Source: Bordetella parapertussis
GTDB lineage: Bacteria > Pseudomonadota > Gammaproteobacteria > Burkholderiales > Burkholderiaceae_B
Direction: 5' to 3'
Assembly: GCA_945911685.1 (NCBI GenBank)
Contig: CAMEAW010000115.1
Coordinates: 1-8,952 of the forward strand
DNA: 8,952 nucleotides
The translations under genes and the position numbers were made by a program. The notes beneath the pieces are model-generated. The model saw only the letters and a program-made list of their open reading frames with translations. It was not told where the DNA came from and ran no database searches. Below are positions 1-6,965 of this stretch, piece by piece; position 1 is the first letter of the stretch, and each line of letters begins with the position of its first letter.

Positions 1-692
1 TCTTTTAGACCCATAAATAACGCCTTGACTCGCCCGCCGTCAGCGTGGGGTTTAAACACCGCGCCCTCAAAAATGCCATCGATTTGTTTACCGATTAAGT
101 CATTTAAGGCACCGATGCTGCCAGACTTATAGGGTGGGAACACCATCGGTACACCGGCTTGATTTGAGAATTCGAGTGCGGCGAAATGCATGCTTGCACC
201 AATCGTAGAAATACCAAAATTCATCGGGCGATTTTGTGCTTTGGCATAGGCGATGTATTCGGCAACCGTATTTGCCGGAACATCACTGCGAACCAACAGT
301 GCCAAGGGGTAAGTGCCAAGCGAGGTGATCGGGGATAAGTCAGAGGCTTTATAGGGCAATTCTTTGATTAAAAATTGATTGCTAATCCATGCAAACGCGA
401 CGTACAAGATGGTGTAACCGTCTGGTTTTGACTTAGCGACCAGGCTGGTGCCGATCACAGTCTGGCCACCTGGGCGATTATCAACGACTACCGGTTGATT
501 CCATTTTTTGCTGAGTGCTTGGGCGACGACACGTGCTTGAGCATCAGAACTGCCCCCTACGCCGAAGGGCACAACGATCGTGACGGGCTTGTCTGGAAAC
601 GCAGCCTGCGCGGTGAATGCGAGCAGACTGAGCGTGCTAAGCATCGCTCCCAGCACAAGGCGCTTTGCGATATGTGTAACGTTGTATCCCAT
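1..692 (-). CDS. Bug/TctC-family tripartite tricarboxylate transporter receptor (partial, C-terminus off the left edge)
   Basis: This is a periplasmic solute receptor of the Bug family, which captures carboxylates or other small organic solutes, classically for TctAB-type permeases. The visible part is 230 complete codons of a family that usually runs to about 325 residues, so roughly the last 95 are missing. Residues 1-30 are a clear Sec signal peptide (KR near residues 10-11, hydrophobic core, AQA cleavage site at 28-30). The mature protein opens with FPDKPVTIVVPF and continues with GVGGSSDAQAR (44-54), the family's ligand loop with its conserved aspartate at 50, then VVVDNRPGG (68-76) and KPDGYTIL (89-96), all typical of Bug proteins. 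The ATG at 692 is chosen because GGAG lies 7 nt upstream (700-703) and this start gives the complete signal peptide. The ATG at 697 is in another frame. No TctA or TctB gene is in view, as is common for Bug genes, so the substrate cannot be assigned. Confidence 0.93.
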   Translation of the reverse strand, partial: MGYNVTHIAKRLVLGAMLSTLSLLAFTAQAAFPDKPVTIVVPFGVGGSSDAQARVVAQALSKKWNQPVVVDNRPGGQTVIGTSLVAKSKPDGYTILYVAFAWISNQFLIKELPYKASDLSPITSLGTYPLALLVRSDVPANTVAEYIAYAKAQNRPMNFGISTIGASMHFAALEFSNQAGVPMVFPPYKSGSIGALNDLIGKQIDGIFEGAVFKPHADGGRVKALFMGLK

Positions 693-766
693 TTCATGTC
701 TCCAGTTAATGATGGTTGCTTTTGTAATTTTTGAGGATCAAATCAGCCAGTCATTGCTTCTTGTTA

Positions 767-790
767 TTGATCGCTATCCTAAACGATCAA
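767..790. promoter_or_regulatory. Inverted repeat TTGATCG-N10-CGATCAA, candidate operator
   Basis: Two perfect 7-bp arms (767-773 and 784-790) flank a 10-bp spacer, giving a half-site spacing of 17 bp. A further partial half-site, GATCAA, lies at 736-741. The element sits 75 bp upstream of the Bug receptor start, where an operator for that gene would be expected. No poly-T run follows on either strand, which argues against a terminator. It is inferred to be a binding site for a dimeric regulator. The regulator is unknown, and chance symmetry is possible. Confidence 0.4.
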
Positions 791-880
791 CCCGTAATCT
801 GCAGAATTTTCTATGAGAAAAGAATAACTTAGTTTCAAGGAGGTTTTTTGTGTTTTCGGCATTTTTTTATTATTAGATTT

Positions 881-963
881 GGGGTGCTATTCCTGCATTT
901 GGCGGGCTATCCGTGTGTTTGACGGATGATTTTTACGTTTAACGGGGTATTCGCTAGGCATTT
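881..963. repeat. First block of degenerate 20-bp direct repeats (four units)
   Basis: Written in rows of 20 from position 881, the sequence lines up without gaps for three units and with a small insertion in the fourth. Unit starts are 881, 901, 921 and 941. Conserved columns are a G-rich start (GGGG, GGCGGG, GACGG, AACGGGG), then TAT or GAT followed by TC/CC/TT, and a terminal TTT. Unit 2 (GGCGGGCTATCCGTGTGTTT) aligns well with units of the second block near 1061, so both blocks look like one family. A 20-bp period is close to two helical turns, which would place bound proteins on one DNA face. The repeats are too degenerate and too closely spaced for CRISPR. Confidence 0.55.
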
Positions 964-993
964 GCTGCTGCCATCGGTGGTTTGCACAAGGAT

Positions 994-1022
994 TAGTCAA
1001 ATTCACAGCCTTTGCGTATTAA
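994..1022 (+). promoter_or_regulatory. Candidate sigma-70 promoter for the efflux operon
   Basis: The hexamer TAGTCA (994-999, four of six matches to TTGACA) is followed by a 17-bp spacer and TATTAA (1017-1022, four of six matches to TATAAT). Transcription would begin near 1029 and give a leader of about 170 nt before the first efflux gene. The element lies between two blocks of direct repeats, which suits a regulated promoter. It is only a moderate match, and another start cannot be excluded. Confidence 0.35.
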
Positions 1023-1023
1023 A

Positions 1024-1104
1024 CTTCGAGATTCGCGGTTTTGTCAGAATTCGCGGTTTCGTCAGAAATTCGCGGTTTCATCAGATGACTCGCGGTTTCG
1101 TCAG
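1024..1104. repeat. Second block of direct repeats with core CGCGGTTTYGTCAG (four copies)
   Basis: Four near-identical 14-bp cores lie at 1034-1047, 1052-1065, 1071-1084 and 1091-1104. They differ only at one or two positions (TTTTG, TTTCG, TTTCA, TTTCG before TCAG). Start-to-start spacing is 18, 19 and then 20 bp. With flanks, the unit reads roughly GTCAGAAATTCGCGGTTTC and matches units of the block at 881-963 at many positions. If the promoter at 994-1022 is right, this block falls at the start of the transcript, so it could act as DNA (operator or roadblock) or as RNA (repeated binding site in the leader). Confidence 0.75.
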
Positions 1105-1201
1105 GTTTCTGCGACGTAGCTGGCGTTCTTTTCTAGAGATTTCTTGAAGTTTCGCCGTTGGCGGAGCTGCTTCACTTTGCTGTTTTGAACCCTAATTCAC
1201 T

Positions 1202-2689
1202 ATGCTGCTAAAGACCGTTTTCGTTATCCGCTTGGCGGTCTGTTTCGTGACGACTTGTACGCTAGTGGGCTGTATCACCTTGGGTCCTGACTATGACGCC
1301 CAACAAGCCACCCGTGTACCGAATCAGCCGCAAGAATGGCAGCCTCCGATCGCTCATGGTGGCGACCTTGCTGCGTTGCAAGATTGGTGGCGCCAGTTTA
1401 ATGATCCCATCTTGCTGGCCTTGATTGCCGCTGCCCAAGAGCAAAGCAACACCATGGCGCAGGCGGCTCTTAGAATCGCTCAAACCCGCGCCTTGCTAGT
1501 CGGGACGACCGCTGCGATGTTTCCTGCTGTGAGTGGTTCGGCGGGTGTCACGCGTGGTACGTTGCAGATAGGCGGGCCCGTTGCGTTGGCGACTATTAAT
1601 CAAGCACAACTACAGTCCAGTTGGGAGCTCGATTTATTTGGTGGTTTGGCGCGCGGTGGCGAGGCTGCTCGGGCCAGGTTAGAGGCGCAGGTTGCCAACT
1701 GGCATGACGCGCGCATTGCAGTTGCTGCGGATACCGCAAACCTGTATGTCAATTATCGAGCCTGCGAGCAGTTTGTGGCTCTAGCCTCAGCAGACGCCAC
1801 GTCGCGCGCTCGTACCGCTAAGCTCACCGAGCAACTGGCAACTTCGGGGTTTCAGTCACCCGCCAACGCTGCGCTCGCGCGCGCCAGTGCTGCTGAGGGG
1901 CAGGGCCGCTGGGTGGCGCAGCAAGCCGACTGCGATTTAGCGGTGAAAGCGTTGGTCGCATTAACGGGCCTAGTTGAAGAGGATTTACGGCGACGCTTGG
2001 CGCCGCAGTCTAAGATATTGCCTCGGCCGTTGATGCCGATTGTGCAGCAAGTGCCCGCGCAGGTGCTCTCGCAACGTCCTGATCTAGCGGCGGCCGAGCG
2101 CGATTTAGCCGCTGCCAGCGCTGATATTGGGGTTCGCGAGGCCGATCGGTTTCCAAGACTGTCGCTGCTAGGAAGCATCGGCCCCTTAGATTTCAGCACA
2201 GCTAATCTGGCAATTAGTGCAACAACGTGGTCGATCGGGCCCTCGCTGACAATGCCTATTTTTGATGCGGGCCGTCGGGCAGCAAATGCTGATACGGCCA
2301 AAATTGCATATCAAGCCGCCGAAGTGAATTACCGCACTCAGGCGCGTCGTGCAGTCCGCGAGGTTGAAGAGGCGCTCATTCGCCTGAACAGTTTGTCGTT
2401 GCGCGACACTGAGGCTGAGATCTCATCGACAGGTTACCGCCAGTCTCTTACGGCGTCAGAAGAGAAATTTAAATTTGGTTTGGCGAGCATCTTGGATCTT
2501 GAAGAGGTTAGACGACTTTCGGTAAACGCCGATAACATTTTGACCTCAGTACGGCGCGATCGTGTCAACGCAATGATCGCGTTATATCGCGCGGTAGGCG
2601 GTGGTTGGACAGCGACAGACTCCTTGGCTTTGACTGGGCTTGCTCAGACAGCATTGAAAGATACGACTATAGGCAACGCAAAACCATGA
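1202..2689 (+). CDS. NodT-family outer-membrane factor lipoprotein of an RND efflux system
   Basis: This 495-residue protein is the TolC-like outer-membrane channel of the pump encoded downstream. It trimerises into an outer-membrane barrel with a long periplasmic alpha-helical tunnel that docks onto the adaptor. Its lipoprotein signal ends in the lipobox LVGC, so Cys24 should be the acylated first residue. Family motifs are DWWRQFNDP (61-69), the helical repeat AALRIAQTRA (88-97), SWELDLFGG (140-148), then after the internal duplication QRPDLAAAERDLAAASADIG (291-310), and GPSLTMPIFDAGRRA (346-360). The length is normal for the NodT/OprM type. An in-frame stop at 1193-1195 makes ATG 1202 the earliest start, yet no clear Shine-Dalgarno sequence precedes it, suggesting weak or regulated translation. 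The gene is first in the operon, and its stop overlaps the next start as ATGA. Confidence 0.95.
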   Translation: MLLKTVFVIRLAVCFVTTCTLVGCITLGPDYDAQQATRVPNQPQEWQPPIAHGGDLAALQDWWRQFNDPILLALIAAAQEQSNTMAQAALRIAQTRALLVGTTAAMFPAVSGSAGVTRGTLQIGGPVALATINQAQLQSSWELDLFGGLARGGEAARARLEAQVANWHDARIAVAADTANLYVNYRACEQFVALASADATSRARTAKLTEQLATSGFQSPANAALARASAAEGQGRWVAQQADCDLAVKALVALTGLVEEDLRRRLAPQSKILPRPLMPIVQQVPAQVLSQRPDLAAAERDLAAASADIGVREADRFPRLSLLGSIGPLDFSTANLAISATTWSIGPSLTMPIFDAGRRAANADTAKIAYQAAEVNYRTQARRAVREVEEALIRLNSLSLRDTEAEISSTGYRQSLTASEEKFKFGLASILDLEEVRRLSVNADNILTSVRRDRVNAMIALYRAVGGGWTATDSLALTGLAQTALKDTTIGNAKP

Positions 2690-3813
2690 CATTTACCTCA
2701 CACTCGAGGCTCAACAGTTTGGTGTTGAGCAGTCTATTGAGTCTGGCTAGCTTAGTCGCTTGGCCACAGTTCGCGCAGGCGAGTCAAGACGCGCCACGCG
2801 CCGGTCTAACCGTCACGGTGACTCGTCCTGAGGTCACGGAAATCGCGGCGGTCATTACGGCCAACGGTAGCGTCGCAGCGTGGCAAGAAGCCCTGATCGG
2901 TGCGCAGGTAGGGGGGTTGCGTATGGCAGAGGTGCTAGTCAACGTTGGAGACCTTGTTCAAAAAGATCAGGTACTCGCGCGCTTTGCAACGGACACCGTG
3001 CTGGCTGACTTAGCTGTGCAAAAAGCGCAGCAAGCTGAAGCGACGGCCGCGCTAGCCGACGCGAAGGCCAATGCCGCGCGTGCGCGAAGCCTAAAAAATT
3101 CGGGCGCTTTATCGGCCCAGCAGATCAATCAATATTTGACAGCGGAGCAAACGGCCCAAGCCAGACTCGAAGCCACGGCTGCGCTCGTTCAAGTTCAAGC
3201 ATTAAGACTGAAATACGCAGAGGTGCGTGCACCTGACGATGGGGTCATTTCAATGCGACAGGCCACTGTGGGTTCTGTTGTGCCACCAGGCACTGAGTTG
3301 TTTCGCATGGTGCGTCAGCAGCGTCTTGAATGGCGCGCTGAGGTGACCTCTGAAGAACTCAGTCGGATTAAAGTTGGGATGCCGGTCAATGTGTTTCCTG
3401 CGAGTTTGCCTAAGGGTGCACCCGCCATGCTTGGCAAGGTTCGTGTGATTGGACCAACCGTTGATCCGCAGGCTCGAACTGCAGTGGTCTTTGTTGACTT
3501 ACCCAAGAACCCAAACGACGAGCCGCCCGTTCGAGCCGGGATGTTTGCAAGCGGACAATTTCAATTAGGGACCACACAAGGGCTGACGTTACCGCAAGAA
3601 TCTGTCGTGATGCGCGATGGCTTCAGCTATGCGTTTAAAGTCGGTGAAAATCAACGTGTTGTGCAGACTAAGGTCAGTGTTGGACGGCGGGTGGGTGCGC
3701 GAATAGAAGTGCTCGTAGGCGTTACTGCCACCGATAAGATCGTTGAGTCAGGAGCCGGGTTTTTGACCAACGATGACTTGGTTGCAGTTTCAGCGACAGC
3801 TCAGGCCAAATAG
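2686..3813 (+). CDS. RND efflux periplasmic adaptor (membrane fusion protein, HlyD/AcrA type)
   Basis: This 375-residue periplasmic adaptor connects the RND pump to the outer-membrane channel. Residues 1-32 form a Sec signal (core LVLSSLLSLASLVAW, cleavage after AQA at 30-32). There is no lipobox and no cysteine, so unlike AcrA it should not be lipidated. The first lipoyl half lies around residues 60-100 (VGGLRMAEVLVNVGDLVQKD), a coiled-coil hairpin at about 105-175, the second lipoyl half around KYAEVRAPDDGVIS (176-189), the beta-barrel at about 215-298 (VDPQARTAVVFVDL, VRAGMFASG), and the membrane-proximal domain to the end. The start at 2686 is preferred over an in-frame ATG at 2605 because it gives a proper signal peptide and the ATGA overlap typical of translational coupling. 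The stop is 8 bp before the pump start. The substrate cannot be read from the sequence. Confidence 0.95.
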   Translation: MTFTSHSRLNSLVLSSLLSLASLVAWPQFAQASQDAPRAGLTVTVTRPEVTEIAAVITANGSVAAWQEALIGAQVGGLRMAEVLVNVGDLVQKDQVLARFATDTVLADLAVQKAQQAEATAALADAKANAARARSLKNSGALSAQQINQYLTAEQTAQARLEATAALVQVQALRLKYAEVRAPDDGVISMRQATVGSVVPPGTELFRMVRQQRLEWRAEVTSEELSRIKVGMPVNVFPASLPKGAPAMLGKVRVIGPTVDPQARTAVVFVDLPKNPNDEPPVRAGMFASGQFQLGTTQGLTLPQESVVMRDGFSYAFKVGENQRVVQTKVSVGRRVGARIEVLVGVTATDKIVESGAGFLTNDDLVAVSATAQAK

Positions 3814-3821
3814 ACAAAAAG

Positions 3822-6800
3822 ATGAATTTTTCCGCCTTCTCGATTCGCAATCCTATCCCAGCGATTCTGCTTTTTATTTTGCTGTCGATTGCAGGCGTGT
3901 TGGCTTTCAAAGCGATTGGCGTTCAAGATTTTCCAGACATTGAATTGCCGATGGTGACGGTCGAGGCGCAATTGCCGGGCGCAGCACCGGCGACGCTCGA
4001 AACTGAGGTCGCGCGCAAGCTAGAAAATTCAATTGCGACATTGCAGGGTATTAAAAATCTCTACACCAAAATACTTGAAGGTGTGGTGGTGATTACCGTT
4101 GAGTTCATTCTTGAAAAAGATCCCATGGAGGCGGTGAACGATGTGCGGGATGCTGTGGCGCGCGTGCGGGCCGAGCTGCCTGCCGATGTGCGTGATCCAA
4201 CCGTTGTGCGTGCGACGACAGCTGGTAAGCCATTGTTAACTTATGCGGTCACGTCTAAGCAAATCGACGAAGAAGCATTGTCTTGGTTTGTGGATAACAC
4301 CGTAGCCAAGCAGTTGTTGACGGCGAACGGCGTTGGTCGAGTGAAACGCATGGGTGGCCTCACCCGCGAGGTGAGAGTCGAGCTGGATCCCGCTCGGATG
4401 GCGGCGCTGAATGTGACGGCTGCTGAGGTTTCGCGTCGCCTGCGTCAAATTCAACAAGAGGCGCCCGGTGGTCGGGGCGACGTGGGCGGCGCCGAACAAG
4501 CCGTGCGGACCATTGCAACGGCCAGTTCAGCCGATGAGCTCGGGAAGCTCGACTTCTCGTTGCAAGACGGGCGTCGGGTTCGCCTCAATCAAATCGCGAC
4601 CATTGTGGATGCGACTGCAGAGCGCCGCTCGATGGCCTTGGTCAATGGGCAAACAGTTGTAGCGTTTGAAATTATGCGCAGCAAAGGTGCGAATGAAGTC
4701 GCCCTAGCCCAAGAAGTTCGTCAGGTGATTGCAAAATTACGGATCGCACGGCCTGATATTCAGATTACAGAGCAAATCGATAACGTTGAAAAAACCGAAG
4801 AAAACTTCGAAGGCTCGATGCACTTGCTGTACGAAGGCGCCATTTTGGCAGTGATTGTCGTTTGGTATTTTTTACGCGACTGGCGTGCCACCATCGTGTC
4901 GGCTGCAGCCTTGCCGTTATCGATTTTGCCGGCATTTTTAGGCATCTATTTATTTGGTTTCACCTTGAATATGGTGACGCTGACGTCTTTAGCGCTGGTG
5001 GTAGGCATTCTTGTCGATGATGCGATCGTTGAGGTTGAAAACATTGCGCGCCATCTGCGTATGGGTAAAACGCCTTTTCAGGCCGCGCTTGAAGCCGCTG
5101 ACGAAATTGGGTTAGCCGTTGTTGCAACGACGTTCGCTTTGGTGGCTGTGTTTTTGCCAACCGCTTTCATGGCTGGGATTCCAGGCAAATTCTTCAAGCA
5201 ATTTGGTTGGACCGCCGTACTCGCTATTTTGGCCTCGCTGTTGGTTGCGCGTTTGCTGACGCCTATGATGGCGGCCTACCTGATGAAGGCGGTGCCAGAG
5301 TCAGCGCAAGAACCTCCTGATGGCTGGGTGATGCGTCGTTACCTCAAATCAGTGAACTGGTGCTTGTCGCATCGACTGCTGACGCTTGTGTTGGCTACAC
5401 TATTTTTTGCGGGCTCCATTGCACTCGTTCCGCTCTTACCCAAAGGGTTTGTGCCGCCGGCTGATCGCAGCCAAACTCTGGTCAATATTGAACGTGCGCC
5501 GGGTAGCACGTTGCAAGAGACTTACTTAGCGGCTGAGCGTGCGCGTCTCAAACTTGAGACGATTCCTGAGGTGGTTAAGGTATTTAGCTCGGTTGGTGCC
5601 GGTGTGTCTGGTGATGCGTTTGCTCGAGGCTCTGCGGCCGAGGTTCGCAAGGCGTCTTTGACAGTCACCTTAGTACATCGCTCGGATCGTAAAAAAAATC
5701 AGCAAGAGGTTGAGGCTGATATTCGCAACTTGCTTGCGCGCGAGCCCGGGGTTCGTATTACGGTTGGGCCGCAAGATGTCGGCGTAAAAATGCAGATCGT
5801 GCTGCAAAGCGAAGACCCTGTTGCCTTAACCGCAGCAGCGCATGTGGTTGAGGGCGAGCTGCGCGGCTTAAAAGGTGTGGGTAATGTCTTGTCATCGGCC
5901 AGCTTGGTGCGCCCTGAATTGATCGTGCGCCCCGACTTTGCACGCGCAGCAGATTTAGGCGTGACGGCACAAAGTATTGCTGAAACCTTACGCGTGGCAA
6001 CCAGTGGCGACTATGACGTGAGTTTGCCAAAACTGACCTTGTCAGAAAGACAGATTCCGATCCGGGTCAAATTGCCTGACGCTGCACGCACGGATATTGA
6101 CGCGCTTGCACGCTTAACGGTGCCGGGCCGGTACGGCCCTGTTTTGCTGGGTAACGTGGCCACCCTGACGATGGATAGCGGCCCAGCGCAGATTGATCGT
6201 TTAAACCGTAGTCGTAACGTGGTGCTTGACGTCGAGCTGGGCTCGCGTCAGTTGGGTGAGGTCTATGCCGAGGCGATGGCCTTACCGGGGTTGCGAAACC
6301 TGCCCGCGGGCGTGCGTCAAACTGAACTCGGCGATGCGAAAGAAATGCAAGCGCTCTTTGCGAGCTTTGGCTTGGCGATGGCGATCGGCTTATTGTGCAT
6401 CTATATGATTTTGGTGTTGCTGTTTCACGACTTTTTACAGCCAATTACTATTTTAGGTGCCTTGCCTCTCTCGATTGGCGGCGCCTTTGTTGCACTGCTG
6501 TTGACCGGCAAAAGTTTTTCAATGCCCTCGTTGATTGGCTTGATTATGTTGATGGGGATTGTGACCAAGAATTCAATTTTGCTGGTTGAGTATGCGATTG
6601 TGGCTAGGCGCGGTGGCGTCTCACGAACAGATGCTCTGTTAGATGCTTGTCATAAGCGGGCGCGTCCAATCGTCATGACGACAATCGCAATGATCGCTGG
6701 GATGTTTCCGATTGCTATTGGTTGGGGTTCGGATCCGAGCTTTCGTTCGCCCATGTCGATTGCGGTGATGGGTGGCTTGCTGACTTCAACCGTACTCAGT

Positions 6801-6890
6801 CTATTGGTGATCCCAGCTATGTTCACCTACGTTGATGACCTTGCAGTTTGGTTGCATCGAATCAAAGCGAAGGTGATGCGCAGCGCTTAA
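3822..6890 (+). CDS. RND-family efflux pump inner-membrane transporter (HAE/AcrB-like)
   Basis: This 1022-residue proton-driven exporter takes compounds from the periplasm or inner-membrane leaflet and passes them to the outer-membrane channel. It has the complete RND plan: TM1 near 12-30, a large periplasmic loop, TM2-TM6 (from about 339), TM7 near the middle, a second large loop, and TM8-TM12. The proton-relay residues are present: adjacent Asp399 and Asp400 in TM4 (GILVDDAIVEVENI) and Lys916 in TM10 (GIVTKNSILLVEYA). The DD pair and the NSILLVEYA segment fit the hydrophobe/amphiphile exporters rather than the heavy-metal branch. The length is at the short end of AcrB-type pumps (about 1030-1050), with no visible break. 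The gene follows the adaptor by 8 bp and has only a weak, A-rich ribosome-binding region, so coupling is likely. The substrate range is unknown. Candidates are drugs, dyes, detergents or a self-made metabolite. Confidence 0.96.
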   Translation: MNFSAFSIRNPIPAILLFILLSIAGVLAFKAIGVQDFPDIELPMVTVEAQLPGAAPATLETEVARKLENSIATLQGIKNLYTKILEGVVVITVEFILEKDPMEAVNDVRDAVARVRAELPADVRDPTVVRATTAGKPLLTYAVTSKQIDEEALSWFVDNTVAKQLLTANGVGRVKRMGGLTREVRVELDPARMAALNVTAAEVSRRLRQIQQEAPGGRGDVGGAEQAVRTIATASSADELGKLDFSLQDGRRVRLNQIATIVDATAERRSMALVNGQTVVAFEIMRSKGANEVALAQEVRQVIAKLRIARPDIQITEQIDNVEKTEENFEGSMHLLYEGAILAVIVVWYFLRDWRATIVSAAALPLSILPAFLGIYLFGFTLNMVTLTSLALVVGILVDDAIVEVENIARHLRMGKTPFQAALEAADEIGLAVVATTFALVAVFLPTAFMAGIPGKFFKQFGWTAVLAILASLLVARLLTPMMAAYLMKAVPESAQEPPDGWVMRRYLKSVNWCLSHRLLTLVLATLFFAGSIALVPLLPKGFVPPADRSQTLVNIERAPGSTLQETYLAAERARLKLETIPEVVKVFSSVGAGVSGDAFARGSAAEVRKASLTVTLVHRSDRKKNQQEVEADIRNLLAREPGVRITVGPQDVGVKMQIVLQSEDPVALTAAAHVVEGELRGLKGVGNVLSSASLVRPELIVRPDFARAADLGVTAQSIAETLRVATSGDYDVSLPKLTLSERQIPIRVKLPDAARTDIDALARLTVPGRYGPVLLGNVATLTMDSGPAQIDRLNRSRNVVLDVELGSRQLGEVYAEAMALPGLRNLPAGVRQTELGDAKEMQALFASFGLAMAIGLLCIYMILVLLFHDFLQPITILGALPLSIGGAFVALLLTGKSFSMPSLIGLIMLMGIVTKNSILLVEYAIVARRGGVSRTDALLDACHKRARPIVMTTIAMIAGMFPIAIGWGSDPSFRSPMSIAVMGGLLTSTVLSLLVIPAMFTYVDDLAVWLHRIKAKVMRSA

Positions 6891-6943
6891 CGAAGCGACT
6901 GCGCAGTGCCTGTCTCTACGTCTTTGCGCAGTGCTTAACGAAG
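6877..6943. repeat. Imperfect direct repeats across the pump stop codon
   Basis: The 19-mer TGCGCAGCGCTTAACGAAG at 6877-6895, which contains the pump's stop codon, is repeated with one change (C to T) at 6925-6943. A shorter partial copy, TGCGCAGTGCC, lies between them at 6900-6910, so the steps are 23 and 25 bp. It looks like a tandem duplication of about 24 bp that has decayed in the middle. Function is not evident. It may be only a by-product of slippage, or it may mark where an earlier, longer coding end was altered. Confidence 0.6.
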
Positions 6944-6965
6944 GGCTCGAACCGAGTCGAGTTCT
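6944..6965 (+). terminator. Weak candidate terminator of the efflux operon
   Basis: A six-pair stem GGCTCG/CGAGTC (one G-U pair) with an AAC loop occupies 6944-6958 and is followed by GAGTTCTTT, an imperfect U-rich tail. An alternative pairing, CTCGA/TCGAG, covers 6947-6961. It lies in the 75-bp gap between two convergent genes, where a terminator is expected. The stem is short and the U tract poor, so the call is tentative. On the minus strand no U tract follows the same hairpin. Confidence 0.35.

Larger units (their letters stand above)
693..1201. other. Divergent intergenic region between the Bug receptor and the efflux operon
   Basis: This 509-bp stretch separates two divergently transcribed units and should hold both promoters. 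From the left it contains an AT-rich part with a 7-10-7 inverted repeat (767-790), a consensus-like ribosome-binding sequence AAGGAGG (837-843) not followed by any convincing gene, a first block of 20-bp direct repeats (881-963), a plausible promoter facing right (994-1022), a second block of related repeats (1024-1104), and a small hairpin CGCC-GTT-GGCG (1153-1163) about 40 bp before the first efflux gene. A 73-codon open frame across 926-1147 reads through the repeats into low-quality sequence and is not considered a gene. No regulator gene is present, although many RND operons have one in this position. Confidence 0.75.

Noticed and set aside
767..790. The inverted repeat as a transcription terminator
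   Set aside because: The loop is 10 nt, the stem only 7 bp with moderate GC content, and no T-run follows on either strand.
1024..1104. Possible CRISPR array
   Set aside because: The repeats are 14 bp with only 4-6 bp between them, far too short for spacers, and no cas genes are present.
926..1147. A 73-codon plus-strand reading frame in the divergent gap, with repeated RGFVR
   Set aside because: The repeated peptide only reflects the direct DNA repeats. There is no ribosome-binding site and no recognisable domain, and repeat spacings of 18, 19 and 20 bp break the reading frame between units.
1852..2301. A 149-codon antisense frame within the channel gene, and other long antisense frames within the pump gene
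   Set aside because: They lie opposite strongly supported genes, lack recognisable domains and ribosome-binding sites, and are expected by chance at this base composition.
2605..2685. A 27-residue N-terminal extension of the adaptor from an in-frame ATG at 2605
   Set aside because: It would lie wholly inside the channel gene and would bury the clear signal peptide that begins at 2686.
3822..6890. Heavy-metal (CusA-type) efflux pump
   Set aside because: The TM4 motif with the Asp399-Asp400 pair and the TM10 lysine context match hydrophobe/amphiphile exporters, and no metal-binding partner gene is adjacent.
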